Shown here piece by piece: positions 30,051-38,618 of a stretch of DNA of 50,603 nt. This DNA is from Mycolicibacterium gilvum (lineage in GTDB: Bacteria > Actinomycetota > Actinomycetes > Mycobacteriales > Mycobacteriaceae). Made by a program: the position numbers and the translations under genes. Under the pieces are notes generated by a model. That model saw nothing but the letters and a program-made list of their open reading frames with translations. It was not told the DNA's origin and searched no databases. The DNA is taken from contig NZ_UGQM01000008.1 of the NCBI RefSeq assembly GCF_900454025.1, positions 1 through 50,603 of the forward strand, in the 5' to 3' direction. The stretch's first letter is position 1. Every line of letters starts with the position of its first letter.

Positions 30051-30268
30051 GCGGCGTCCATGACGTCGGGATCATCGAGGTCGGTGGCAGCCGCGGCGGC
30101 ACGGCGTAGATCGTCGACCGTCATGGTCCGCGTGGAGGCGCCCACCGAGCCTTCGGTCTCAAATCTGGTTCGCAGATACTCTTGGCGCGAGAGGCCGCGA
30201 GCGGCGGCGTCGGCGTCGATACGCGCGATCGCCGCGTCGGACAGGCCGCGGATCAGCACATCACCCAT
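30041..30268 (-). CDS. vapB: VapB-type antitoxin
   Basis: A 75-aa antitoxin. The N-terminal ribbon-helix-helix DNA-binding part ([20 protein letters not shown], then [17 protein letters not shown]) resembles mycobacterial VapB proteins. The C-terminal tail ([20 protein letters not shown]) would wrap VapC. AGGAGG lies 9 nt upstream of the ATG. A perfect palindrome just upstream is its likely operator. Confidence 0.88.
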   Translation of the reverse strand: MGDVLIRGLSDAAIARIDADAAARGLSRQEYLRTRFETEGSVGASTRTMTVDDLRRAAAAATDLDDPDVMDAAWR

Positions 30269-30281
30269 CTCGCATGACCTC

Positions 30282-30300
30282 CTGATATCATCGATATCAG
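30282..30300. promoter_or_regulatory. VapB operator palindrome
   Basis: A perfect inverted repeat, CTGATATC, 3-nt spacer, GATATCAG, lies 14 nt upstream of the vapB start and overlaps the region of its ribosome-binding site. Ribbon-helix-helix antitoxins bind such palindromes to repress their own operon. Confidence 0.65.
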
Positions 30301-30411
30301 CCTACAGGGCATCTAGTTGGCTCCCCGCCGCGACACTCATGACGACTGGTATCGCCCCGTTGCCCTGACTCCTGCTGTCACCAGGGCTGTCTATGCCCGA
30401 TAATTGATGGC

Positions 30412-31383
30412 GTGACCATTCAGCTTGAGGCGGCCCAGGCGCTGGCGGTGGTCGAACGCGCGCGCTCCCTATTCGGTACACCTGGCCCCGCCGCCACGTC
30501 TGGCGTGCCACTGCAAACGGCAGCGGAGTCCGCCGCAGGCACGGGGCAACAGATGTCAGCGCTGTCCGGCCAGCTGGTTGATCGACATGCATCGGTTGCC
30601 GAGAAGCAACAGCGGGGCCTGAGTACGGCAGGGCGCACCGACACCACGTTGGAGTCCCATCTGAGCAGCGCCGCGCAGATCACCCACGGCGGAGCGCGCC
30701 AAATGGACACGATCGTGGCGCAGACACGCTCCATCGCTGACGTTGCCGCGTCGGCTCGCACACCGGCCGCGGAAATGATGGTGCTCAAAGCGCTACGCGC
30801 TCAGGTCGCTCAGGCACAGTCCGTCGTGGCCTCGACTCAGCAGCAAGCCAGTCAAGCCGCCGGACAGGTCAAATCACTGAGCTACGGCAGCGGCGAACTA
30901 CCCCAAGCGCCAGCCGATCTGCCCACAGACAAGCCGGGTGAAGACCCCCCGCACGGCGAAGATCCGCGCTACTGGCTCGACGTCACGAAGGTGACCTACG
31001 TCCCCGAAGGGGAGCTAGCGCCGCCGAACTACAAGCAAGTTGGCCCTAACCTCTGGTATCCCGACCCCGAAGGCGGTATCGCATACGTGCCCCCGCCCCC
31101 GGCGGCGAAGTATCCACTTGATCTCGGCGACATTCGCGTGATCGACCCCGACTCTGACGCACTGTTCCCGCCCGGCTATCAGCAGTTAGCTCCCGGAATC
31201 GGGGTGCCACATCCGGATTCGTATTACGGAGCCCAACCCCCCTGGCCGCGACCGCAACAGCCCATCGATGTCCGCGACGTCATCCAAGTAGCGCCCAATC
31301 AGCTCGCGCCGTGGGGTTATGTCGAATACATGCCCGGCTGGTGGGTCCCTGATCCAGGCCGGCAGTCGCTGGTCGGTAACTAG
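30412..31383 (+). CDS. DUF4226-like, ESX-type secreted protein candidate
   Basis: A 323-aa protein in two parts. Residues 1-160 are predicted all-helical and rich in Ala/Gln (TIQLEAAQALAVVERARSLF, SAAGTGQQMSALSGQLVDRH, LKALRAQVAQAQSVVASTQQ), like the WXG100/DUF4226 proteins found with mycobacterial ESX systems. Residues 180-323 are Pro/Tyr/Asp-rich with repeated short units (PNLWYPDPEGG, VPHPDSYYG, GYVEYMPGWWVPDPG). No signal peptide or membrane helix is seen. GTG-30412 begins the helical domain. Secretion is inferred from family resemblance only. Confidence 0.65.
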   Translation: MTIQLEAAQALAVVERARSLFGTPGPAATSGVPLQTAAESAAGTGQQMSALSGQLVDRHASVAEKQQRGLSTAGRTDTTLESHLSSAAQITHGGARQMDTIVAQTRSIADVAASARTPAAEMMVLKALRAQVAQAQSVVASTQQQASQAAGQVKSLSYGSGELPQAPADLPTDKPGEDPPHGEDPRYWLDVTKVTYVPEGELAPPNYKQVGPNLWYPDPEGGIAYVPPPPAAKYPLDLGDIRVIDPDSDALFPPGYQQLAPGIGVPHPDSYYGAQPPWPRPQQPIDVRDVIQVAPNQLAPWGYVEYMPGWWVPDPGRQSLVGN

Positions 31384-31428
31384 CGGACACTCGACGACAC
31401 GTGGTTGTCAGACCAATCGCGGGTGGCC

Positions 31429-31653
31429 CTACTGGTCCTCGACGATGCGGCGTTCGCGGCGAAGGAGCGCGTTTAGAAACGCGTTGATGTGTGTGACCGC
31501 GTGGTCGTTGAGGCGAACGGGCCCGTAGATGAAAACATGACCGGCGCCAGCGGTCAGTCCGACAGACTCTGGATCGCCACCGGCGCGAACGTGCATCTCC
31601 CAGTGGATCCGCAATCCGACATCATCGGCGCGCGCGTCGAGCACGGCAAGCAT
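31429..31653 (-). CDS. small hypothetical protein
   Basis: A 74-aa frame (HWEMHVRAGGDPESVGLTAG, GHVFIYGPVRLNDHAVTHIN, AFLNALLRRERRIVED) with natural composition. No family is recognised. It converges on the DUF4226-like gene. The upstream 100 bp shows no clear promoter. Confidence 0.4.
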   Translation of the reverse strand: MLAVLDARADDVGLRIHWEMHVRAGGDPESVGLTAGAGHVFIYGPVRLNDHAVTHINAFLNALLRRERRIVEDQ

Positions 31654-31756
31654 GCTCGGTGAAACCCCACCCGAAGAGCGTCAGTCCACTTCAATAAGTT
31701 GCTGTGCAACAATTTTGGCCGTGCACCTGGTGTCGCGCTAAGGCGGGCGGTGATCG

Positions 31757-32134
31757 GTGCGTTGGTCCGCTCAGGCCCTGCTGGACAAGGGATTGACCAC
31801 GGTGTCGCAGACGGGCCTTAGCATCGGCGCCATGCTTGGTTTCTGGGTGACCGCGTGGGCCGGATCGTTTCTCTTCGCGACGTTGGCTGTTGAGACGTAC
31901 GTGAAGCGCCGATGGCCATCAAGCAGCACCCTGGGGCTGGGCGCGGTCGTTGGGCTCAGCGCCATCCTGTTCGCGTTCGTTGGCATCGGCGCCCTCGTCG
32001 AAGGCGCCCTTCACAGTGCGGCATGGCTGCGCGACGACGAGATGGCGCTATGGGTCGGAATCTTGTGCATATGGTCCATCTTCGTGTTTGGCGCCATCCG
32101 AGCGATCCCCTGGGTGGTCGCGCAGCGGAAGTGA
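31757..32134 (+). CDS. small membrane protein, unknown function
   Basis: A 125-aa protein with three likely membrane helices: about 20-45 (GLSIGAMLGFWVTAWAGSFL), 58-82 (LGLGAVVGLSAILFAFVGIG) and 95-118 (ALWVGILCIWSIFVFGAIRA). It starts at GTG-31757. No family is recognised and it has no operon partner on its strand. Confidence 0.6.
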   Translation: MRWSAQALLDKGLTTVSQTGLSIGAMLGFWVTAWAGSFLFATLAVETYVKRRWPSSSTLGLGAVVGLSAILFAFVGIGALVEGALHSAAWLRDDEMALWVGILCIWSIFVFGAIRAIPWVVAQRK

Positions 32135-32212
32135 AGATGACAACGCACTTCCAGCTAGCCTGCTGGCCTGAAGACTCAAATGTTCAGCAGCACAGAAGAA
32201 CTGAGACCCGCG

Positions 32213-32918
32213 TTAACTACCAGCTCGAACGGCGAACACCTCGTCTGCGACGCCTGCCAGGGCGGCGCGCGCATCGTCGAGATAGGTGAACATCGTCGCC
32301 CGGCCGACCAGGGCCGGGTGGCCGGGAATTCCTGTGAGGCCGACGTCGAGCCAGTCATGGTCGAGCCGGTCCGCCGACACCAATTGACGACCAGGCCGGC
32401 CGGCACTGTCGAGGGCAGAAGCAACCGCCATGCCTGAGTTTGTCGGCAGCATCGTGTGGATGACCTCGGCCACCGACCAGGGGCGCAGCCGGGAGGCGGG
32501 CATGAGGTCGTCGACGATCGCGGCCACCACCGGCAGAACGGTGAATATTGGCATACCGTCGAAGAATTCGATGTGCTCGTCGAGCGCCGACTCAAGTTCC
32601 CCTCCGTTGAACAGCTCTCCGAAACGGGCCTCCCGAGTGCCCAATTGAGCGAGACGGTCAGCGACCGGCTGGCGGCTCTGTCCGAGGTGCACCAGCACGA
32701 AGTCCACCGCTCCAACCGTCACCGCGGGGGAGGCGACCTCGGCGGCCAGATCGGTCATTCGTATCTCTGCGCGCCAATCGCGACACCAACTGACCGTGGC
32801 TCTGTCGAGGCTTTCGAAGTGCAGCACCGGCAGGCTCAGGGTTGCGTCCAGCAGAGTGGTGTACGAGTCGGACCTGATCAGCGGTACCGGCGTGTCGTAG
32901 CCGAATGATTGAAGGTCA
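32213..32918 (-). pseudogene. paralogue A of an unknown family, 5'-truncated by IS
   Basis: The frame reads, from the IS border, SFGYDTPVPLIRSDSYTTLL and then LHFESLDRATVSWCRDWRAE, RMTDLAAEV, and continues to AFAVRAGS-like residues at the end (about 230 aa remain). It is about 75% identical in its first half to the gene at 34354-34798. The start codon is missing: the IS1081-like element begins at 32919. An internal GTG near 32827 could still allow a 204-aa product. The family and function are unknown. Confidence 0.6.
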
Positions 32919-34234
32919 TCGCGTGATTCTTCGAGAGACCGACCAAAGTCACTCGAGCAAAGGAACCAACGCGATGACCACTGCCCACAATATCGACCTG
33001 CCCACCGTGCTGGCCGAACGACTCACCACCACCCACCCCGACGTGCTCCGTGAGCTGCTCGCCACCTTCATCCACACCCTGATGGGTGCCGAAGCCGACG
33101 CTCTGTGCGGCGCCGGATACGGCGAACGCAGCACCGAGCGCACCAATTCCCGCAACGGCTACCGTCACCGCCAATTCGACACCCGCACGGGAACATTGGA
33201 TCTGGCGATCCCGAAGCTGCGTCAGGGCTCCTACTTCCCGGACTGGCTGCTGGAACGCCGCAAACGCGCCGAACGAGCCCTGACCACCGTGGTCGCCACC
33301 TGCTACCTGCTCGGGGTCTCCACCCGGCGGATGGACAAACTCGTCGAGACACTCGGCATCACCAGCCTGTCGAAATCCCAGGTCAGCGTAATGGCCAAGG
33401 AACTCGACACCGCCGTCGAGGCGTTCCGCACCCGTCCACTGGACGCCGGTCCCTACACGTTCGTGGCCGCCGACGCGCTGGTCCTCAAGGTCCGCGAAGG
33501 CGGCCGGGTGGTCAACGTGCACGCCCTGATCGCGGTCGGGGTCAACAAGGAGGGCTACCGCGAAATCCTGGGCATCGACGTCACCACGGCTGAGGACGGT
33601 GCGGGTTGGTTGACGTTCTGGCGGTCGTTGACCGCCCGCGGCCTCTCGGGTGTGAAGTTGGTGACCTCCGACGCGCACGCCGGGCTGGTGGCCGCGATCG
33701 GGGCCACCCTGCCCGGGGCGGCCTGGCAGCGCTGCAGAACCCACTACACGACCAACCTGATGGCCGTCACTCCGAAGGCGTCGTGGCCGTGGGTGCGGAC
33801 CCTGTTGCATTCGGTGTTCGACCAGCCCGACGCTGAATCCGTTGCTGCTCAATATGATCGGATCATCGACGCGCTCGCCGACAAGCTTCCCAAGGTCGCC
33901 GATCATCTCGAGAACGCCCGGCCGGATCTGCTGGCGTTCACCGCGTTCCCCAAGCAGATCTGGCGCCAGATCTGGTCGAACAACCCCCAAGAGCGGCTCA
34001 ACAAGGAGATCCGCCGGCGCACCGACGTCGTCGGGATCTTCCCCGACCGCAACGCCCTGATCCGCCTCGTCGGAGCAGTGCTGGCCGAACAACACGACGA
34101 ATGGGCTGAATCGCGCCGCTACCTCGGCCTCGACGTCCTGAGCAAATCACGCGCCGCCAACGACACCCCGACAGAACAGGAGGACACCCCGGCGGCACTG
34201 ACCGCCTGAACGATCACGACGAAGAATCACACGA
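32919..34234. mobile_element. IS256-family (IS1081-like) insertion sequence
   Basis: The element has 15-bp terminal inverted repeats with one mismatch: TCGCGTGATTCTTCG at 32919-32933 and, on the opposite strand, TCGTGTGATTCTTCG at 34234-34220. They resemble the ends of IS1081. The flanking octamers differ (GAAGGTCA and CGACGTCG), so there is no target duplication. The two flanks carry different members of the same gene family, which suggests an IS-linked deletion. Confidence 0.85.
32974..34209 (+). CDS. IS256-family transposase, IS1081-like
   Basis: A 411-aa DDE transposase very similar to that of IS1081: GAEADALCGAGYGERSTERT, KLRQGSYFPDWLLERRKRAE, LSKSQVSVMAKELD, TFVAADALVLKVREGGRVVN, LVTSDAHAGLVAAIGATLPG, FTAFPKQIWRQIWSNNPQER. 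The catalytic Asp residues are in VAADALVLKV and TSDAHAG, with the Glu in NPQERLNKEIRRRT. ATG-32974 is preferred to the upstream in-frame start at 32905, which lies outside the IS. The gene is intact. Confidence 0.93.
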   Translation: MTTAHNIDLPTVLAERLTTTHPDVLRELLATFIHTLMGAEADALCGAGYGERSTERTNSRNGYRHRQFDTRTGTLDLAIPKLRQGSYFPDWLLERRKRAERALTTVVATCYLLGVSTRRMDKLVETLGITSLSKSQVSVMAKELDTAVEAFRTRPLDAGPYTFVAADALVLKVREGGRVVNVHALIAVGVNKEGYREILGIDVTTAEDGAGWLTFWRSLTARGLSGVKLVTSDAHAGLVAAIGATLPGAAWQRCRTHYTTNLMAVTPKASWPWVRTLLHSVFDQPDAESVAAQYDRIIDALADKLPKVADHLENARPDLLAFTAFPKQIWRQIWSNNPQERLNKEIRRRTDVVGIFPDRNALIRLVGAVLAEQHDEWAESRRYLGLDVLSKSRAANDTPTEQEDTPAALTA

Positions 34235-34352
34235 CGACGTCGTACACCACGTCCCTGGACTTGACCAGGCTCAGCTCCGCGGCGCCTCGGCGCGCCACTT
34301 GCGGCCTGCGTAGGTACTGGGCGAGGGCAACAACAGCAGCTGGTGAGCTCAT
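34235..34352 (-). pseudogene. paralogue C, N-terminal fragment
   Basis: From ATG-34352, preceded by GAGGAG, the frame encodes MSSPAAVVALAQYLRRPQVA and then AAELSLVKSRDVVYDVV before entering the IS at 34234. Its start overlaps the stop of paralogue B (TGATG), suggesting translational coupling. Only about 39 residues remain. It resembles the N-terminus of paralogue B. Confidence 0.45.
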
Positions 34353-34353
34353 C

Positions 34354-34798
34354 AGGTTGCACACTCCTCGGCCACTGACCAGGGGCGCAACCGGGAGGCC
34401 GGTATCAGGTCGTCGACGATCGCGTCCAGCACTAGCAGGGCGGTGAATATTGGCATGCCGTCGCAGAACTCGTCGTGCTCGTCGAGGTTCGGTTCGAGTT
34501 GTCCTCTATCGAACAGCTCTCCGAAACGGGCCTCCCGGATACCGAGCAGCGCCAGGCGATCGGCGACCGGCCGGTGCCCCTCGCCCATCTGCACCAGCAC
34601 GAAGTCCACCGCACCGACCGTCACCGGGGGTGCGGCCACCTCGGCAGCCAAATCGGTCATCCGAAGCTCGGCGCGCCAATCCCGACACCAACTAACCGTG
34701 GCGGCGTCGAGGCTTTCAAAATGCAACATCGGCAGGCTGGAGCTGGGCGGCGCCCCGGCGCGACACTTCGGGGTGCTCAGGTAGTCGACGACGTCCAT
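34354..34798 (-). CDS. paralogue B of the unknown family
   Basis: A 148-aa soluble protein: MDVVDYLSTPKCRAGAPPSS, LHFESLDAATVSWCRDWRAE, VTVGAVDFVLVQMGEGHRPV, GIREARFGELFDRGQLEPNL, IVDDLIPASRLRPWSVAE. Homology with paralogue A stops at SVAE, and the protein ends five residues later, so it lacks the last 75 residues present in A. It follows mazF by about 20 bp on the same strand and is probably in the toxin-antitoxin operon. No function is recognised. Confidence 0.65.
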
Positions 34799-34816
34799 AG
34801 CAAGCCCTCTATTTCA

Positions 34817-35176
34817 TCACCGTGACGAAAGGTCGTCGTGCAGGAAGTCGCTGAGCCACCGCCGAATCGACGCCAGGCAGCGACTGTCGACAGCCCCAGC
34901 GGCGCTGGCGATCCGCTGCCGGCTGACGGTGCGAGGCTGTTCTGTCATCGCGTAAGTGGGGCGGGGAAGGGTTAGGCCGGGTCCGGTGAGCTCGACGTGC
35001 TGCGGCCAGCCGCGGTCAGTGGTCGTGGCTGGAACCACGATGGCCAACTCGGTGACGGCCTCCAAGTAGCCAGACGATGCGACGATGACCGCGGGCCGGC
35101 GTCCGGCCTGTTCTCGGCCCAACGTCGGGTTCAGGTCGACCCACACCACCGAGCCGGGCAGCAAGGGAACATTCAC
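34817..35176 (-). CDS. mazF: MazF/PemK-type toxin
   Basis: A 119-aa MazF-family endoribonuclease toxin. Family motifs: PGSVVWVDLNPTLGREQAGR, RPAVIVASSGYLEAV, LAIVVPATTTDRGWP, TYAMTEQPRTVSRQRI. The frame is open to 35212, but GTG-35176 overlaps the antitoxin stop (GTGA) and gives the canonical MazF N-terminus. It is predicted to cleave mRNA or tRNA at specific sequences when not bound by the antitoxin encoded just upstream. Confidence 0.88.
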   Translation of the reverse strand: MNVPLLPGSVVWVDLNPTLGREQAGRRPAVIVASSGYLEAVTELAIVVPATTTDRGWPQHVELTGPGLTLPRPTYAMTEQPRTVSRQRIASAAGAVDSRCLASIRRWLSDFLHDDLSSR

Positions 35177-35418
35177 CGAGTCGCCTCGGTGTCTATATCC
35201 ACTGCGGCCCACTCAGCCGTTTCCGCACGCCAGACGGACAATGCCGGTTCGTCGGCACCGCGGATAGCCTCGGCGACCGCGGCCATCCGCTTATGTCGGT
35301 CGTGTTCGTCCATGAGCTGCTCTAGAAACTTCTGCACCGTGGCATCTTCTTGTCCGGCCGCTGCGCTGATGCGCTCACGCAACGGCTTCGACACTTTGAT
35401 CGTCGTCAGGTCCGCCAT
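35173..35418 (-). CDS. antitoxin paired with MazF
   Basis: An 81-aa protein with an N-terminal ribbon-helix-helix-like segment (MADLTTIKVSKPLRERISAA, then EDATVQKFLEQLMDEHDRHK) and a C-terminal tail rich in Trp and acidic residues (ALSVWRAETAEWAAVDIDTE) suited to binding the toxin. It overlaps mazF by 4 nt. It transcribes away from the XRE-type gene, with palindromic GCATAC elements between them. Confidence 0.8.
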   Translation of the reverse strand: MADLTTIKVSKPLRERISAAAGQEDATVQKFLEQLMDEHDRHKRMAAVAEAIRGADEPALSVWRAETAEWAAVDIDTEATR

Positions 35419-35450
35419 TGCGTCATGCTAGCATCCGGTATCCAACATTA

Positions 35451-35533
35451 GCATACTTTTGGTATGCCGATAATAGCGATTATGTCAACTCACAGTTGGC
35501 ACATATGCTAACTTACACTTGACGTAGGCATAC
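35451..35533. promoter_or_regulatory. GCATAC operator repeats between mazEF and XRE gene
   Basis: The divergent intergenic region has an inverted pair GCATAC (35451-35456) and GTATGC (35462-35467) with a 5-nt spacer, and a further GCATAC at 35528-35533, with a CATATGC in between. These are likely binding sites for the antitoxin or the XRE-type protein, controlling both directions. Confidence 0.5.
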
Positions 35534-35554
35534 TGTCGCAGAATACTTGGCGGC

Positions 35555-36754
35555 ATGGCAATCCCCCGCCTCGTCGAGTTGATCGACAGGTATCGGACCG
35601 CGCACGGCGTGAGCGAATCCGAAGTGGCCCGCCGGATTGGCATGTCCCGCGAGAACCTGCGCAAGTGGCGGATTAACGGTGTCAGCCGCCTCCCGGACCG
35701 CGAGAATTTGGCGGCCGTCACCCGCGTGATCGGCAAGCCCTATCGCGAGGTCGTTTCTGCGGCCCTCTTCGACACCGGATACCTCACCGACGACCAGGCG
35801 TCCACACCGAGGCCTCACGATGAGGTCCTCCACGACGCGATCAGCGTACTTACCGAGGCAACCCGGCTGACCAATCAACCTATGCGGCAAGCGACGTCAG
35901 GCCAATGGGAGGTCGATCCCGATCCCCGCGCCGCGCTGCGCATCGACTGGGCCGCCTTCGTAACGCTGGCCCTGGCGGGCGCGGCGGCCAACGTCGGGAG
36001 CATCGAGGAGGCACTGGCAGGCCGGCCAGGCTCGTGGGAGGCCGAAATGGTGCGGCGCACACTACAAGCCACGGTCTTTGACGACAAAGACTTACTGCGC
36101 CATCGCACCGAGCCGGTCGTGGTCGATCTCTGGGTGGAAAGCATTCTTGCCCAGATCGACGACGGCAGCGACGACGCCTATGCCGACGCACAACTCGAAC
36201 TCGACGCCCGCGCCGACGCCATTCCTGAGCCCACCGACCTGCCGCCAGGCCCCTTCTCCCCCAACGACCCCCGCATCGCAGCCGTGGACTGGGTGAACGT
36301 AGACGACAACGGCTACCTAGTCATCACCCACGATGGCTGGACCGGCGACGCTGACGACGTGGCCCTGCTCTCCGAACTCTCAGCGGAGGCCGAGGCCTCC
36401 CGCGATCCAACCCCCGGCGAGATCGCCTATGAGCAAGCCATGCAGTCGATCGCTGCCCTGGTCGACGCACTCACTGAGCAGCAGAAACGCGAATACACCG
36501 AGTACGCGACCCGGCTCACCGAGGCCATCCACGCGCAGCTCGCGGCCCTAGAGCTGACGGTACCGCTGTCGATCAATATCACCCTTGCCCCCGAGACTTG
36601 GGCTCACGAGGACTTCGACAAGCACGCACCGTCGACGTACTCAAGCAGCGCCATCGAGGGCGCCATCGAAAGCGCCGTCATGGACACCCCCACCCCTGCA
36701 GCCCTCCCCGGCAGTCCCCTCGAACGGCTCGAAGCAGGTCGAAAAGGTCAGTAG
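35555..36754 (+). CDS. XRE-type DNA-binding protein with large unknown C-terminal domain
   Basis: A 399-aa protein. Residues 1-60 form an XRE-like helix-turn-helix (VSESEVARRIGMSRENLRKW, then RLPDRENLAAVTRVIGKPYR). Residues about 120-170 are a small hydrophobic helical part (IDWAAFVTLALAGAAANVGS). The remaining region is acidic and helix-rich (ADDVALLSELSAEAEAS, EQQKREYTEYATRLTEAIHA). The ATG at 35555 has no obvious Shine-Dalgarno sequence, so the mRNA may be leaderless. It is followed after 5 nt by the Imm63-like gene on the same strand. Confidence 0.7.
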   Translation: MAIPRLVELIDRYRTAHGVSESEVARRIGMSRENLRKWRINGVSRLPDRENLAAVTRVIGKPYREVVSAALFDTGYLTDDQASTPRPHDEVLHDAISVLTEATRLTNQPMRQATSGQWEVDPDPRAALRIDWAAFVTLALAGAAANVGSIEEALAGRPGSWEAEMVRRTLQATVFDDKDLLRHRTEPVVVDLWVESILAQIDDGSDDAYADAQLELDARADAIPEPTDLPPGPFSPNDPRIAAVDWVNVDDNGYLVITHDGWTGDADDVALLSELSAEAEASRDPTPGEIAYEQAMQSIAALVDALTEQQKREYTEYATRLTEAIHAQLAALELTVPLSINITLAPETWAHEDFDKHAPSTYSSSAIEGAIESAVMDTPTPAALPGSPLERLEAGRKGQ

Positions 36755-36759
36755 CAACA

Positions 36760-37677
36760 ATGAGCGAGGTACTTCTTCACCACGTCGAGTGCGGCCCCGT
36801 GCAACTGCTCAACAGCGCGCCGACACCGGCCACAGTGCTGGCCAGCCCGCCCGGACCTGACGGCGCCGACCAGCTATGCATTCAGCTGGCGACACCCGTT
36901 AAGCACCGCCTCCCTGCGGGCGCGTCGGACGCCGACTACCCGCCGGGCCAACGCGGCCGAGACGCACACGGGCCATTCCTGTGGATCTACTACGCGGCTT
37001 TGCATCCCCGCGTCCCCGGGACCGACCTTGCAAAGCCTGCCCTCGATCTCCCCGTCGACGTCTCCTACATCCTCGACCCCAGCATCGGCCAGGCTGACGT
37101 CCTCGATGCCACGAAGATGGTGTGGGTCGCCACCGCGTTCCTGGACCACTCCCCCACACCGCTGCCATCATGGCCAGACCTGGAGGACCTCGAACCAGGC
37201 ATCCGCACTCCCGGCGGCCCGCCGCCTTACGAGGCCCTAGAGCACCGCATTGAGCACGCCTTGGCGCAACTGACTGTGGTCGCCAGGATTTCGGCAAGGC
37301 GGACCCTCCCCCGCCCGCAGTTCCAAGCATTTCCCGCAGTCGATGCCTCCGGCGCCGCCTATACCGTCGATGCGGACGGCTCTCTCCACTATCGGTGCAT
37401 GGATGTCCTGACCGGCCAGCCAGGCACGCGTCAAACTGTCGACGCCGACGAGTTGCTGTACTGGATCGTCGACGACGCGGCCCGCGCGATCGCCTGGAAT
37501 TTTGCCTACCGCTCCCCCGCCGCGCGCGGCGCCGACGCCGACACGCTCAAGGCGACCGTGGCCCTGCCATTGTGGGCCGCCTTCGTCAGTGCACTCGACC
37601 CGCGGTGGGGCTCGAAGACACAGGCCACGATTGACGCTCTCCTGCACAACTCTAAACCCACCCGACGCGTGAGCTAA
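36760..37677 (+). CDS. protein with Imm63-like C-terminal region
   Basis: A 305-aa soluble protein. The C-terminal third (ADELLYWIVDDAARAIAWNF, then LWAAFVSALDPRWGSKTQ) resembles the Imm63 family of polymorphic-toxin immunity proteins. The N-terminal 180 residues are Pro/Asp-rich and unassigned (HGPFLWIYYAALHPRVPG, MVWVATAFLDHSPTPLPSWP). ATG-36760 starts 5 nt after the XRE gene; the frame extends upstream inside that gene without homology. The family call is tentative. No cognate polymorphic toxin is visible in the window. Confidence 0.55.
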   Translation: MSEVLLHHVECGPVQLLNSAPTPATVLASPPGPDGADQLCIQLATPVKHRLPAGASDADYPPGQRGRDAHGPFLWIYYAALHPRVPGTDLAKPALDLPVDVSYILDPSIGQADVLDATKMVWVATAFLDHSPTPLPSWPDLEDLEPGIRTPGGPPPYEALEHRIEHALAQLTVVARISARRTLPRPQFQAFPAVDASGAAYTVDADGSLHYRCMDVLTGQPGTRQTVDADELLYWIVDDAARAIAWNFAYRSPAARGADADTLKATVALPLWAAFVSALDPRWGSKTQATIDALLHNSKPTRRVS

Positions 37678-37782
37678 CGACCAAATGCGCAGGTGAGGGA
37701 CGCGACGGCCCAAGCGCTGCACGGTCATTTTCTAGGGTTGATCCCCAGCACGAAAGTCGTGCATAAGGGAAGGAAACCCGAC

Positions 37783-38091
37783 GTGACCATGAAGACTCGT
37801 ACTTCGAAGATTCTCGTTTTTGATGTCGCTCCCAGCCGCTTGATGGAGATGAGCGTCGACTACTACCGCGAGTGCCAGATCGCGGGAGCCGGCAGCGTTG
37901 AGGTCGACGTCGCCGATGATGACACCACCATCGTCTCCGCGACCCGCTACCTGCCCGCCGACGCCGACGTTGCCGCGGTCGTCCACGACGGCGTTCTCCA
38001 GGTGCTCTGCACGCGCGCACACCGCGCCCCGATCGTCATGTGCGAGTTCCCTGAGTGGACGAACTACACCGTGCACCGCTCGCGCCGGTGA
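37783..38091 (+). CDS. small hypothetical protein
   Basis: A 102-aa protein (TSKILVFDVAPSRLMEMSVD, AGSVEVDVADDDTTIVSATR, VIVHDGVLQVLC-like strands, CEFPEWTNYTVHRSRR), mostly beta by appearance. The GTG at 37783 lies 9 nt after AAGGAAA; ATG-37789 is an alternative. It lies 105 bp after the Imm63-like gene on the same strand. No family is recognised. Confidence 0.5.
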   Translation: MTMKTRTSKILVFDVAPSRLMEMSVDYYRECQIAGAGSVEVDVADDDTTIVSATRYLPADADVAAVVHDGVLQVLCTRAHRAPIVMCEFPEWTNYTVHRSRR

Positions 38092-38294
38092 GCCGTGCAT
38101 GCGCCCTCTCATGTGAACATCAAGCGGAGACATCGACTGGCGTTAGCAATGCGCCGAACGGTGTCTCAAGAACCGCGATAAGGTGTTGACCGACCCCGAC
38201 GACTTGTGGGCTGAGTATTGAGTTCGGGCCTGTTCACTGTCATTGACCCGTCCCGGCGTTTCCGGAGACTTCCGATCTTGGGAGGATCTGAGTT

Positions 38295-38618
38295 ATGGGA
38301 CGTGTCAGCAAGTACCCCGAGGAGCTGCGTGAGCGCGCGGTACGCATGGTCGCTGAGGTGCGCCCGCAGTACCCGTCCCAGTGGGCGGCGATCACCGCGG
38401 TCGCGGGCATGTTGGGGATCGGCACCCCGGAGACGTTGCGGACCTGGATCCGCCGCGCGGAAGTCGACACCGGCCAGCGCCCAGGGGTCACCTCTGAGAT
38501 GGCCGAAGAGAACAAGGCGCTGCACAAGGAGATCGCCGAGCTGCGTCGGGCCAATGAAATCTTGAAAGCAGCGGCGATTTTCTTCGGGGCCGAGCTCGAC
38601 CGGCCCGGGAGACGGTGA
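38295..38618 (+). CDS. IS3-family OrfA
   Basis: A 107-aa DNA-binding protein with a helix-turn-helix (KYPEELRERAVRMVAEVRP, LGIGTPETLRTWIRRAEVD) and a C-terminal leucine-zipper-like coil (EENKALHKEIAELRRANEIL) ending AAAIFFGAELDRPGRR. It overlaps orfB (GTGA at 38615). OrfA and OrfB are normally fused by translational frameshifting to make the active transposase. This gene is intact, but its partner is not. Confidence 0.88.
   Translation: MGRVSKYPEELRERAVRMVAEVRPQYPSQWAAITAVAGMLGIGTPETLRTWIRRAEVDTGQRPGVTSEMAEENKALHKEIAELRRANEILKAAAIFFGAELDRPGRR

Noticed and set aside
32878..34095. Minus-strand 405-codon frame opposite the IS256 transposase
   Set aside because: Shadow of the intact IS1081-like transposase.
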